Made by a program: the position numbers and the translations under genes. The notes under the pieces are model-generated. The model was given only the letters and a program-made list of their open reading frames with translations. It was not told where the DNA came from and did no database searches. Below, in pieces: positions 51,310-63,898 of a stretch of DNA of 64,000 nt. Every line of letters starts with the position of its first letter. Within the stretch, counting starts at the first letter, position 1. The DNA lies in contig MCFG01000001.1 of NCBI GenBank assembly GCA_002104895.1, positions 231,501 to 295,500 of the forward strand, written 5' to 3'. The DNA comes from Anaeromyces robustus (Eukaryota > Neocallimastigomycota > Neocallimastigomycetes > Neocallimastigales > Neocallimastigaceae).

Positions 51310-52264
51310 TGTTATTGTTGTTGTTGTTGTTGTTGTTGTTAAGACGATGTTGAATGTCCTCCTATTTAATACTATCCATATTCTTATGATTGATGTTGAA
51401 ATTGAATGTCTTCCTATTTATAATTATCCATATTATTATGACTGATGTGTGAATGTGAATGTCTTCCTATTTAATACTATCCATATTATTATGACGATGT
51501 TGAATGTGAATGCCTTCCTATTTAATACTATCTACATTATTAAGACGATCTGTGAATGTTTTACTATTTAATACTATCCATATTATTAAGACTGATGCGT
51601 GAATATAAATGTCTTCTTATTTAATACTATCCATATTATTATGACGATGTTGAATGTGAATGTCTTCCTATTAAATATTATATATATTATTATTACTGAT
51701 GCGTGAATGTGAATGTCTTCCTATTTAATACTATCCATATTATTATTATTATTATTATGACAATGTTGAATATGAATGTCTTCCTATTTAATACTATCCA
51801 TATTATTATGACTGATGTTGAACTTGAATGTCTTCTTATTTAATACTATCCATATTATTATGACGATGTTAAATATGAATGTCTTCCTATTTAATACTAT
51901 CCATATTATTATGATTGATGTTGAATGTCTTCCTATTTAATACTATCCATATTATTATGATTGATGTTGAATGTCTTCCTATTTAATACTATCCATATTA
52001 TTATGACTGATGTTGAATTGTCGAATGTCTTCCTATTTAATACTATCTACCTTATTTAACTTTAGTTTATTATTTCCGATATAATTAATAATTAATAACT
52101 TCTCTTTTTTTTTTTTATTGTCTTCCTATTTAATACTATCCATATTATTATGACTGATGTTGAATTGTTGAATGTCTTCCTATTTAATACTATCTACCTT
52201 ATTTAACTTTAGTTTATTATTTCCGATATAATTAATAATTAATAACTTCTCTTTTTTTTTTTTA
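51310..52264. repeat. Minisatellite, about 16 units of 45-62 bp, plus a 147-bp higher-order duplication
   Basis: A TTG run (51310-51340) leads into about 16 units centred on TTCCTATTTAATACTATCCA, followed by tattattatgactgatgttg. Copies start near 51359, 51413, 51465, 51517, 51563, 51617, 51668, 51720, 51782, 51834, 51886, 51931, 51978, 52030, 52124 and 52180. The last part is a near-perfect direct duplication: 51971-52117 and 52118-52264 share the extra motif cttatttaactttagtttat. No ORF crosses the array. Confidence 0.9.
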
Positions 52265-52268
52265 TGAG

Positions 52269-52344
52269 TTCGTTCCAGCTACTAATGATTTAGAAGAAAT
52301 TAAACTGCCTTCCCTCATTAAAAAAAAAAAGAAAAAACTATCTG
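52269..52344 (+). other. Possible orphan internal exon
   Basis: After a T-tract and acceptor-like atgag (to 52268), 25 codons of gene-like sequence (FVPATNDLEEIKLPSLIK followed by Lys) end at a gtaac donor (52345). No partner exons were found; it sits right at the end of the minisatellite. Likely a gene relic or chance. Confidence 0.25.
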
Positions 52345-52376
52345 GTAACAAAAAAAAAAAGAAATTATTAAATTTC

Positions 52377-52413
<37 letters not shown>

Positions 52414-52659
52414 TTTTTTTTTGTTTTGTTTTAATAGACTTTAATACATTCCTTACAAATAAACCATAAAACAAAATCAAAATCAAAATTCTATAATTAC
52501 TAATATTGATATTAGTATTATTACTATTACTATTAATTATTTTTACACATATTGAGAACGATATGATATTCTGGAATTCTGTTTTAAAAATTTCATTTAC
52601 ATATATATATATATATATTCATTATTATTCATTATTTATTGTTTATTATTTATTATTTA

Positions 52660-53940
52660 TTATTCACAGAAATTTAATTCATAATGCAAAAAACAATAAT
52701 TTTCTTTAAATTCTTTATCTGTTAAATAAGGATAATCATTTCTATTGGGATATAAATATTTATCTCCATAAGTACTTATATATGTCTTTTCATTATTAGT
52801 CATATTATTAATTTGGTTTTGATTTTTATTTTTATTTTTAGTCGTATTATTAATTGGTTTTTCCTTTTTATTTTTATTTTTACTTTTACTTTTACTTTTA
52901 TTTTCTTTTTGATTTTCTTTTTGACTTTGACTTTGATTTTGATTAAAGGATGACTTCTTATTTAATGGGTTATTATTTTTATTTTCATTATTTTTTCCTT
53001 TTTCTTTTTCTTTATTACAATGGTCTTCCTTTTCAATACTTTTTTTTATTTCTTCTTTATTAGATGGTTTTCCCTTCTTTATATTTTTTCCTTTTTCTTT
53101 AATTTTTTTTAACTCTTCTTCATTTTTGGTTTTATTTTTTTCTGTATTATTATAAATTTCATTTAAATTTTCTTTTTTAATGGTTAAACTAGGTTTAATT
53201 TTATTTCTACGTTCATGCATTTTCATTAATTGAGAAAATGATATTGATTTAAAATCTTCTTCCTTAATATTATATTTATCTAAATTATTCATATTATTTT
53301 TTAAATGTTTCATGGATTCATTTTGATTTTTAATTTTTTCTTCAAGATTTTTTATCTTTTTTTCCTGTTTTTTTATTATAGGTTTTTCATTGTTCTCTCC
53401 TCCTCCATTAGTATTTAAGGAACTTTCATTATTATTCTTATCCTTATCCTTATTCTTATTCTTATTCTTATTATTTTTATTATTATTATTGTTGTTGTTG
53501 TTATTGTTGTTGTTAACATTATTATTAACATTATTATTAACATTATTATTATTATTATTAATCTGTTTTTCATTTTTATTGTTTTTAGAAACTGATTTTT
53601 CTTTATTTTTAAATGTTAATTCTTTATTGGAATGGGGGTGGTTCTCATTCTTAATATTTTTACCTTTCTCTTCCTAAAAAGTATTAGAATTCCTAATATT
53701 ATTTATTTTTTCCTTAATTATTTTCTTTTTTTCCAAGTTTTCATTTTTACTTTTCTCAATATCATTATATCTTTTTATCATTTTTTCTTTTTTATTTTCT
53801 AAAATGGGTTTAATCTTGATTCTATGTTCATGTTTTTTCATCATTTTAGCATTGGAAGTCGGTTGAAATTCTTGAATCAATTGATTTAACGCATCAATAT
53901 CTTTAGTAATCTTTTTAATTTTTTTTTTTAAATCATTCAT
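52660..53940 (-). pseudogene. Lys/Asn-rich coiled-coil protein gene broken by an in-frame TAG
   Basis: One continuous minus-strand frame of 427 codons from ATG 53940 to the stop at 52660, with a single internal TAG at 53676-53674. Before it lie 88 residues of coiled coil (MNDLKKKIKKITKDIDALNQ). After it lie 337 residues: a poly-Asn/Lys stretch, a second coiled coil, a Ser/Lys/Gln-rich stretch and a distinctive end (TYGDKYLYPNRNDYPYLTD). The two halves share a repeat: MKKHEHRIKIKPILENKKEK and MKMHERRNKIKPSLTIKKEN. No GT-AG intron that keeps frame would remove the TAG: the first half has no in-frame GT-starting codon. The frame stays open upstream to 54081 without an ATG, so a 5' exon may exist. 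Nonsense mutation, readthrough or a base error are the options. Function unknown. Confidence 0.7.
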
Positions 53941-54081
53941 TTCTTCAACTTTGTTTTTAATTGTTTCTCCAAGATTCTTTTTATTTAGTTCATATTCTTC
54001 AATAAGTTTATTATTTTTATTATTTTTCTTTTTATGTTTATAATATAAATATAAATTATATATATATATATTAGTGATAAC

Positions 54082-54160
54082 TTAATAATATTAAATAATA
54101 ATTATAACAAATAATAATCATAATTAATTATTTGTTATAATTATTATTTAATATTATTAA
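54082..54160. repeat. Perfect 34-bp inverted repeat
   Basis: Bases 54082-54115 and 54127-54160 are exact reverse complements with an 11-base loop (arm begins TTAATAATATTAAATAATAA). This is the longest perfect hairpin found in the window. It lies just upstream of the coiled-coil gene. Confidence 0.9.
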
Positions 54161-55662
<1,502 letters not shown>

Positions 55663-55878
55663 CTATATTATTTTGAATAGTAAATTATAATATCTTATTA
55701 AATCCATATATCTATTAAATTGATTAAAATTATTCATTTCAAACTTTTGATTACAATTCAAACTTATATCAATTAACAAAAAATGATCTAACTTTAACGG
55801 TACCTTTTGATTTAATCTAAATATACTAATAATAAAATATAAATTATAATTATAAAATAAAAATAATTTATGTACCAC
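55663..55878 (-). pseudogene. Relic of the same unrecognised family as 31147-32746
   Basis: 71 open codons on the minus strand include LIDISLNCNQKFEMNNFNQF then NRYMDLI. This parallels VVDISLLGNQYFVINTIEQY then NRFKYLI in the gene at 32444-32746. Only this N-terminal part is recognisable. The upstream sequence on the minus strand (to about 55905) stays mixed-base but loses frame. It shows that the family is multicopy and prone to decay here. Not a functional gene as it stands. Confidence 0.6.
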
Positions 55879-56521
55879 CTTTCCTTTTAATTAAACCCAA
55901 TTTCAATTTATCATATATATATCTATATCTACATATCTACATTTGTATATCTATATATATAATAAAAATAAATCAATAAATTTGTTTATTCCAATGTCAT
56001 ACATTATGAAATTTTTTAATATCATTATTACGAAAACTATCATACAAACAAGATAAAGTTTTAATAATAAGTATAATACAAAACAATAAATAAATAGAAA
56101 TTAATATTAAATTATAAAAGAACCTTTTTAAATAATTTTTTTTTTTTTTAATTTTTTTTTTTATTTTTTTTTTTAAAATTTTTTTTTAAAAGTTTTTTTT
56201 TTTTAAATTTTTTTTTTTTTAATTTTTTTTTTTATATTATATAAAAATATTTATACTTAAAAAAAAAATATTTATATAGATTTATATTACTTATTATATA
56301 TTCATTACATATATAGTTATAAAGTTATAAATAGTTTATTTTTTTTTTTTTTGGTTTTGTATGGTTTTGAATATGGTTTCTGAATATGGTGTTGAATATA
56401 GGTTTTGAATATGGTTTTTGAATATGATTTTTGAATATTGGTTTTGTTTTGTTTTGTTTTATTTGGTATGTATAGTTATTTCATTTTGATGGATTGCTTG
56501 ATTGGTTGGCTTGCTTGAATG

Positions 56522-56555
<34 letters not shown>

Positions 56556-57404
56556 TTTTTTAAATTTATTTTGTTATTTAGTTGTTTAGTTTTTTAATTC
56601 CTATATATATATATTATATAAATATAGAATTTAAAAAAAATATATTTATGTTTTGTTTTTTTTGTTTTTTGTTTTGTATTGTGAAAAATAAATATTATAT
56701 ATATATATATTTATATTTATATAATATATATATACATATAAATAAAATAAAATTATAAAGAACAAATAAAAAAAAAAGAAAAAGATTAAAGATAAAAAAA
56801 AATAGAAAAAAAAGTACTTTTTTTTTCTTCTTTCTCTTAATCTTTTTTTTTTTTTTTCTTTATTTCATTCTTATTTTATTTTATTTTATTTTCATTTTCT
56901 TAAATATTATTTGTTTGTTTGGTTTTTTTTAACCTTTTTTATTGTGTGTGTTGTGTGTGTCTTTTTTGTTTTTATTTTTTTTTTTTTTTTGTTTTTATTT
57001 TTGTTTTGTGTTTTTTTTTTGTTTTATTAAATTATTTTATTTTAAATTAAATTTTAATTTTTGCTTTTTTGTTTTTATTTTTGTTTTTATTTTTGATTTT
57101 ATTTTATTTTTTTATTTATTTTTTTTATTTTGTTTTATTTTTTTTATTTTTTTTATTTATTTATTTATTTTATTTATTTATTTATATTTATATTTATATT
57201 TTTGTTTTAAAGAATTTTTTTTATAATAATTTAAATTATATATTAATTAATTTATATAACAAAAAAAAAAAAAAAATAAAAAAAGAAAAAAAAGAAAAAT
57301 ATATATAAAATTGATGTTTATTTAAAAAAATAAAAATTATATATATATAAAATTATTTTATTTATTTTTTTTTTTTTTTTTTTTTTTTTTGATGGTTTGT
57401 TTTT

Positions 57405-57440
<36 letters not shown>

Positions 57441-57752
57441 TTACTTTAGTTATTTTAATGTTTTTGTTTTACTGATTATTTTATTTTTGCTGTTTTTTTA
57501 ATAATATTTAAAAAAAAAAAAAAAAAAAAAACATTTAAGATAGAAGATGATAATATTAAAAAAAAAATTATTTTTTAAATATTTATTAAAGATAAAATTA
57601 GCAAAAAAAAAAAAAAGAATAAAAAGAATAAAAGAAAAGAATATCTTAAATAAAGGTTATTATTAAAAGTATAATATTTATATATATATATTGATATTAT
57701 TCTAATTTCTTTTGTTTCTTCTTTTTTTTTATTTCTTTTTTCCTTTTTTCTT

Positions 57753-57783
<31 letters not shown>

Positions 57784-57880
57784 TTTAAAAAAAAAAAAGA
57801 AAAAAAAATAATAAATTAAATATATATATATTTCATAATATATATATATATATATATTTTTATTATTTTTTATATATATT
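55879..57880. other. A/T spacer downstream of the PH-domain gene
   Basis: Long T-tracts (56140-56235, 56530-56548, 57366-57440) and short open frames that are only translated poly-T. Includes a TTTGAATATGG repeat listed separately. The last part presumably holds the PH-protein 3' UTR. Confidence 0.6.
56353..56455. repeat. Short tandem repeat with GGTTTTGAATAT core
   Basis: Seven or eight variable 12-17-bp units (ggttttgaatatggtttctg, then ggtgttgaatataggttttg and similar), G-containing and strand-asymmetric, unlike the pure A/T satellites. Confidence 0.75.
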
Positions 57881-60800
57881 CTAATAGAAATTCTTATCCT
57901 TAGACATATCCATATATCCTTGTTCCATTTCTTGTTGATTTCTATAAAGACGTTTTTTCAAAGCTAAAATTTCTTGTTGTTGTTTAAGAATTAATTCTTG
58001 CATTTTTTGTTGTTTAGATTGTTCTAATTCCATATTCATATTACTCATAGTCATACTCATATTTCCATAATCGAAATTCATAACATCTTCTTCAGTTGGA
58101 CTAAGCATACCTGAATTAATATTATTATTTCTAAATTTATTTCCATAAGAATCTTGACTTAATGTATTATTAACTGGAAGGAATGGAGATGATAATGGGG
58201 ATGTTAAAGGTTTTGATTTTGGTGAAATAACTGGTGAATGTAAAGATCCTGAAAGGGATGGTACTTTAGTTATTGTAGATTCTCCTTGTTTAAAACTTGA
58301 ACCTCCTATAGATTTAGGAGTAGATTTAGCTGGAGAGGCTACACTTGGTAATGCCATTGGTGTTAAATTTGGACTTAATTCAACATTATTCATATTATTA
58401 TTTTCATTTAAATTAGCATTACCACTTCCACTACTACTACCATTACCATTAATATTTACACCTTTATTTAATGGTGAACTACCAGAATTAGCATAAGGTG
58501 AATAAACTTGTAATTGACTTTTCATTAATGGAGATGAAGAAATCATGGGTATAGTTGATTGAACAGAGGGTGAACTTAATTTCTGAGTTCTTCCATTAAA
58601 GTTAGCAATACCAGCTGCATTAACAACACCACCCATATTACCCATATTACCATAACCTGACATAGTTGGTGAAGTTAACATACTTGCATAACGTGGTTTA
58701 AATGATTCTTTACGTGCTGGAGGTTGTTTAGTCATACGTAAATTCTTAACTGGCTTTCTAATGGATTGATTTAAATTTGGATTTGAATATTCAGATGGTG
58801 ATAATGGTAAATCATTATAAATACCACGATTATTATTATTATTATTATTAATATTAGAAGTAGATGATGAATAACCTGGAATATCATCATAAAGAGAACC
58901 AAGATCACCAACAGTACTTGAATTACTACTCATATTACGTCCAGCTCTTATAGGACTCATTATAGGTGAATTACTCTTCATATTTTTATTGACAGAAGAA
59001 CTTCTATATTTATTAGTAGAGGAAGAGGAAGAAGTAACACTTCCATTATCCATATCTGGTTTTGGTGGTAATTTAGCATTACTAAATTTATCTCTAGCAA
59101 TAAGACTTTTAATAGAAGTTAACCAATATTGACATTTTTGTTTGGTATCACAACCAATAGTAATAAATCTTCTTTCATTAGTTTCATTAGAATATTGGGC
59201 AACAATTTCTATAAAGTATGGAACAATATTAAATGGATCCATAAGTTCTCTTACTCTAGTAGTTGAATTAATTGGAATTGAAGCACGAGCATGATCTTTT
59301 GGATTATTAGAATTGAAATAATAAATCCAATTATCTTGAGTTAAAATAACAAATCTTTTCTTCCATGATTTAACAAGACCATGAGAAACTAAAAATAGAT
59401 AATCAGACATAATTGGTTTTAAAGATCCTAATGTTGGCATAACATCACGAAGATATTCACCAACTTCTTCCCATTCCTTTATTTTTTCCTTTTTATTAAT
59501 TGAAGATTCTACACCCTTTTTATCATAAAATTCACCATTTCTTTTACCATTTTTACCAAGATTTATATTCATTTGAGTTGGTGGTTCACTTAAACCAATG
59601 ATTTTTAAAGCTTTTGAACTTATAATACCATTAATTTGATTTTCACCATCATTAATAGAATAACGTGAAAGATTTAAATTGTCAAAGGATGGGGATGGAA
59701 TTTTCATATGATTATTTATAGGTGAAGTACCTATATTCATATGTTTCATACGAGGAGACAAAACATTATTAGAATTCATATTATTATTATTGATTTTTCC
59801 ATTTGAATTCATCATATCATTTTCAGAAATACCAAATACTTTCATTGCTTTTTGGTTTATTGGGAAAGAACTATTACTATTATAGGATTGGCCTGAATTA
59901 TTGGAATGGGATGATCCCATGGTCAACATGTTTGGATCTCTCATTAAATCATCATTAATATCAAATACATCATCATCATCATCATCTAAAAGAAGACTTT
60001 GTTTAATTCTTTCTTCTTCTTGTAAATATTTTTGCATATTTTCATTCATTCTATTTCTATTCATTTTCATATTCATATTCATATTCATACTCATATTTGG
60101 ATTTAAAGCTGGATTTGGAATAATATCAAGTTCTGGATCTAATCCTTGATTTGAAATCATATCAAGGTTTGGATTTAAAGCTGGATTAGGTATAATATCA
60201 AGTTCTTCATTTAAAGATGAATTTGGAATATGACCATATTTTGATGAATTAGTAGGTGAAAATGGCATATATTCTTCAGAAGGTTGAGTTCTACTTGCAG
60301 AAGTATTACTACCTTTACGACGACGATTACTAAGATGTGGACTTGTAATTGGAGCAGCATTAAGCATAGCTAATTCTTTTTCATTAAATTGGAAATTAGC
60401 AAAATCATTAACTTTATCAGATTGAGTATTCATACCTAACATTTTAAGTGCCTTATTACTCATATTTGGAATGGATTGATTTTCAACTCCAACTAATTTT
60501 AAAGCCTTAGTACTTATGGCTGGACTTTCCTTAATGTTCATTTTTCTTCCAGGATTCATATTCATATTCATATTCATATTAATATTCATATTTCCTCTAA
60601 TAACAGGTGGTGGTGGTGAAGACATACCAGGATCTTTAAGCATTCTTAAATTATTATTAATAGATTGATCAATATCAATAAATTCATCTTCTTCATTAAT
60701 ACTATCAACTAATTGATGTCTATTACTACCCATATCATTCATAGTTTCTGGAAGTAATGAATTACCTTCAACTAAAATATCATCATCTTCAACAATCATA

Positions 60801-63800
60801 CTATTATTTGGATTATAATAAGGTTTTCTATTCATATTAATATTATTAGTATTATAAGAAACAGGTCTTATAGAATTATTATTAAATAAATGACTTCTTT
60901 GGTTTGGACCAAAAGTTTTTGGTCTTCCATAACCATTTTCAAATTCTGGAATAGGTCCTTCCATAAATGGCATAGCAGAATTTCTGTAATCATTTCTATA
61001 GACTGGGCCTTGACCAGGAATAAATTGTGTAGCTGGATTAGGTATATTTGAATTAATTCTACCTTTTCTAAGACCATATCTAATTTCATCATCACCTTCA
61101 TATCCATCTTTAGTTGAATTAAGTTTATGAATATGACTATCTAAATCATCTAATAAATTTTCGATATTTGAAAAAGTATCTTTTAATTTTTTACTAGAAG
61201 TTTTTGAAGCTTCATTTTTATATAATACTTCTTGTTTCTCAATTGGAATAGGATCAATTGTATCATTATTATTATTTATCTTTTCTTCTTCTTTTATTAT
61301 TAATGATTCGACTGGTTCTAATGATTGTTCTGGTTGTAATGGTAATTCTAATTGGGATTGTGATGGTTGAGCTTGTTCCTGTAATTGTAATTGTTCATTT
61401 TCTTGTTTTTGTTCTTGTTCTTGTTCTTTTTCTTGTTCTTGATTTTGTTCTTGAATTTGATCTTGATTTTGTTCTTGTTCTTGTTCTTTTACTGGTTCTT
61501 GCTCTTGTTCTTGTTCTTGTTCTTGTTCTGGTTTTTGCTCTTGTTCTTGTTCTTGTCCTTGTTCTTGTCCTTGTTCTTGTTCTTGTTCTGGTAGAATATT
61601 ATTAGATGATTCTTTATAAGTATTACTATATTCTACAACACTTTCTCCTTCAGAATCAATCTTAAAAACTTCAGCTTGTAATGGCTGACTATTATTGGCA
61701 TTTTTATTCTTAATTTCATTAATATTTTCATTGGGTTTAACATCTTGAATAGTAACTGTTTGAACATTAGAATTTAATGGAATAGAATTATCAGCCTTTA
61801 CAGAATTATGTTTAGCATTTTGAATTTCTTCTTCTTCATTTTCTTCTGAATCATTAGCTATTTCTGTTAAACGACCTAATGAATAATGTTGAAGATGACC
61901 TTTTCTTTTTCTTTCAGAAGAAGAAGTACTTTGACTATCAACATCATCATTATTATTATCAATAAAGATTGATTGTGGTGGTAATGTACCATGTGGAGTA
62001 GGTGGTAAAGGAGCAGCTGGTGGTGGTGGAGGAGGTAAAATTTGAAGTTGAAGTTTACCACTTTGATTACTACTACGATTACTACTACGTTTACTACTGC
62101 GTTTACTATTACGTTTATTATTAATATTCATATTTTCCATAACTTCTAATGAATTACGTGGAGTACTTGAAGCAGAAACATTTAAAGAATCTATATTTTG
62201 ATGACGTTGTAAACTTTTATTAATCATTTTTTCCATAACTTCTGAATTTGGAATAAGGAATTGTTTTTCAGCATTATTTATATCATTAATTGATTTTAAA
62301 GCATTAGTAAAATCATTTAATTCGGCAGCAACAGCACCTCCATCACTAAATGAGATATCTTTAATGATTTCATGTTCTTGTTCTTGTTCTGGTTCAGGTT
62401 GGATGGATTCTTGTTTTTCTTCTTCTATGGATTCACTAGAAGCTATACTTTCATTGGATAAATCTATAATTTCAGCTTTAAGTGGTTGACCATAATTACT
62501 ATTATTATTTTTCATTTCTTGTTGGTTAATGGATTGATCATCTTGACTAATAGGTTCAGGATAATTATCACTTTCTTCTACAACAACAACTTCTTCTACA
62601 TCAGATGGTTCTTCAACTCTAACTTCATCTTCTACGAAAGCTTTATATTCATCTTCTTTAGCTTGAATCAAAGCTTGCATCATATCTTCAGAAATTGGTT
62701 TGTTAATTTGATCTGGTTCTTCAATTATTTCTAATTGTTGTGTAGAAAGAACAGAAGTGTTTTGTTCAGAAATATATGATTCTGGATATTCATTATCACT
62801 AGTAATAACTTCAGATAATTTTAATATTATTGAATCTTTTCTTATTTCATCAAAACTATCCGTTACTGAATGAGTTTCAATAAAATCATCATTAGAAACT
62901 TCTTTAATTTCTACATTCTCATTGGTTTCGTCAACATTTTCTTTAGTTTCTACAACTTCATCAGCTTTCTTTACTTCTGTTATATCTTCATTAACTTCAT
63001 CTTTTATTTCTTCTTCAACTTTAGCTTCGATGATTTCTTCATTAACTTTATCTTTTTCTTCTTCTTCAACTTTAGCTTCGATGATTTCTTCATTATTAAC
63101 TTTATCTTTTTCTTCTTCAACTTTAGCTTCGATGATTTCTTCATTAACTTTATCTTTTTCTTCTTCTTCTTCTTCAACTTCAATTTCGATAATTTCTTCT
63201 ATAACTTTTTTTACTTCTACAACTTCAACATTTTCAGCCTCTTCTACAACCTTTTTATCTTCTATTACTTCTTCATTAATAATTTCTTTATTTTCTTCTT
63301 TAATATTATCTTCACTTATATTATTTTCTTTATTAATTATATCCTTTTCTTCTAATAAAGGAATATCTGTTTCGACGATATTTTCCTCTTTTAAAGGTAA
63401 TGAAGAATTATCATTGACCTTTTCTTTTTCTTCTTCTATTTCTATGTTTTTTACTATGTTTTCTTCATTTGTATTAGTAACTTCATTAATATTTTCACTA
63501 TTAATATCTTTTTCAGTTACTAATGGTTCTTTTTCTATAAATTCTACTTGTGAATGTTGTTCTTCAATGACTTCACTTATAGAAAAACTTATATCATCTC
63601 TATTATTATCCTTTTTAGGATTAATAATACGTTTTTCAATCATTTTTATCATATTTTTAACCTTATTCTTCTTTTTTGATTTACTTTTATCACTTTTTGT
63701 ACTTTTTACTGAAACTTCACTATTAAAACTTGGAGTTTTATTTAATGTTTTCTTTGACTCTATTGAATTAGAAGAAGACTTATTATTTAATGTTGTATTT

Positions 63801-63898
63801 ACATCTTGACTATTTACATTTAAATTATTTGTAGAGGTAGCATCATCGACATTTATTGTTTCCTTCGTATTATCTATTGGTATTATATTATCTCCCAT
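57881..63898 (-). CDS. Large PH-domain scaffold-like protein (2005 residues)
   Basis: Single open frame starting MGDNIIPIDN. Order of parts: an acidic N-terminus with four tandem copies of an EEIIEAKVEEEEKDKVN unit (about 236-310); a Pro-rich patch (about 630-650); a Gln-Glu repeat (about 766-840); Met-Asn runs. Next come four copies of a short motif, [K]A[LM]Kx[LVFI]G, starting at residues 1131, 1149, 1350 and 1429. A PH domain follows at about 1490-1600 (SHGLVKSWKKRFVILTQDNW, ending CQYWLTSIKSLI). After that come Ser/Pro-rich sequence with many SP sites and a C-terminal coiled coil (about 1955-1995, MQELILKQQQEILALKKRLY). PH domains bind phosphoinositides or proteins, so a cortical or vesicle-linked scaffold is likely; the pathway is unknown. 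The start may follow an upstream intron, since ttaag precedes ATG. Confidence 0.88.
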   Translation of the reverse strand: MGDNIIPIDNTKETINVDDATSTNNLNVNSQDVNTTLNNKSSSNSIESKKTLNKTPSFNSEVSVKSTKSDKSKSKKKNKVKNMIKMIEKRIINPKKDNNRDDISFSISEVIEEQHSQVEFIEKEPLVTEKDINSENINEVTNTNEENIVKNIEIEEEKEKVNDNSSLPLKEENIVETDIPLLEEKDIINKENNISEDNIKEENKEIINEEVIEDKKVVEEAENVEVVEVKKVIEEIIEIEVEEEEEEKDKVNEEIIEAKVEEEKDKVNNEEIIEAKVEEEEKDKVNEEIIEAKVEEEIKDEVNEDITEVKKADEVVETKENVDETNENVEIKEVSNDDFIETHSVTDSFDEIRKDSIILKLSEVITSDNEYPESYISEQNTSVLSTQQLEIIEEPDQINKPISEDMMQALIQAKEDEYKAFVEDEVRVEEPSDVEEVVVVEESDNYPEPISQDDQSINQQEMKNNNSNYGQPLKAEIIDLSNESIASSESIEEEKQESIQPEPEQEQEHEIIKDISFSDGGAVAAELNDFTNALKSINDINNAEKQFLIPNSEVMEKMINKSLQRHQNIDSLNVSASSTPRNSLEVMENMNINNKRNSKRSSKRSSNRSSNQSGKLQLQILPPPPPPAAPLPPTPHGTLPPQSIFIDNNNDDVDSQSTSSSERKRKGHLQHYSLGRLTEIANDSEENEEEEIQNAKHNSVKADNSIPLNSNVQTVTIQDVKPNENINEIKNKNANNSQPLQAEVFKIDSEGESVVEYSNTYKESSNNILPEQEQEQGQEQGQEQEQEQKPEQEQEQEQEQEPVKEQEQEQNQDQIQEQNQEQEKEQEQEQKQENEQLQLQEQAQPSQSQLELPLQPEQSLEPVESLIIKEEEKINNNNDTIDPIPIEKQEVLYKNEASKTSSKKLKDTFSNIENLLDDLDSHIHKLNSTKDGYEGDDEIRYGLRKGRINSNIPNPATQFIPGQGPVYRNDYRNSAMPFMEGPIPEFENGYGRPKTFGPNQRSHLFNNNSIRPVSYNTNNINMNRKPYYNPNNSMIVEDDDILVEGNSLLPETMNDMGSNRHQLVDSINEEDEFIDIDQSINNNLRMLKDPGMSSPPPPVIRGNMNINMNMNMNMNPGRKMNIKESPAISTKALKLVGVENQSIPNMSNKALKMLGMNTQSDKVNDFANFQFNEKELAMLNAAPITSPHLSNRRRKGSNTSASRTQPSEEYMPFSPTNSSKYGHIPNSSLNEELDIIPNPALNPNLDMISNQGLDPELDIIPNPALNPNMSMNMNMNMKMNRNRMNENMQKYLQEEERIKQSLLLDDDDDDVFDINDDLMRDPNMLTMGSSHSNNSGQSYNSNSSFPINQKAMKVFGISENDMMNSNGKINNNNMNSNNVLSPRMKHMNIGTSPINNHMKIPSPSFDNLNLSRYSINDGENQINGIISSKALKIIGLSEPPTQMNINLGKNGKRNGEFYDKKGVESSINKKEKIKEWEEVGEYLRDVMPTLGSLKPIMSDYLFLVSHGLVKSWKKRFVILTQDNWIYYFNSNNPKDHARASIPINSTTRVRELMDPFNIVPYFIEIVAQYSNETNERRFITIGCDTKQKCQYWLTSIKSLIARDKFSNAKLPPKPDMDNGSVTSSSSSTNKYRSSSVNKNMKSNSPIMSPIRAGRNMSSNSSTVGDLGSLYDDIPGYSSSTSNINNNNNNNRGIYNDLPLSPSEYSNPNLNQSIRKPVKNLRMTKQPPARKESFKPRYASMLTSPTMSGYGNMGNMGGVVNAAGIANFNGRTQKLSSPSVQSTIPMISSSPLMKSQLQVYSPYANSGSSPLNKGVNINGNGSSSGSGNANLNENNNMNNVELSPNLTPMALPSVASPAKSTPKSIGGSSFKQGESTITKVPSLSGSLHSPVISPKSKPLTSPLSSPFLPVNNTLSQDSYGNKFRNNNINSGMLSPTEEDVMNFDYGNMSMTMSNMNMELEQSKQQKMQELILKQQQEILALKKRLYRNQQEMEQGYMDMSKDKNFY

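Noticed and set aside
53674-53862. An intron that would remove the in-frame TAG (donor gtaaaaatg, acceptor tttttag)
   Set aside because: The border signals look plausible, but splicing would shift the frame and reach a stop within a few codons.
56942-57308. Phe-rich open frames
   Set aside because: Translation of long T-tracts.
62922-63809. Plus-strand 295-codon Ser-rich open frame, and other plus-strand frames in 59900-63400
   Set aside because: Antisense of the acidic and Gln-rich repeats of the PH-domain protein; composition is explained by that gene.
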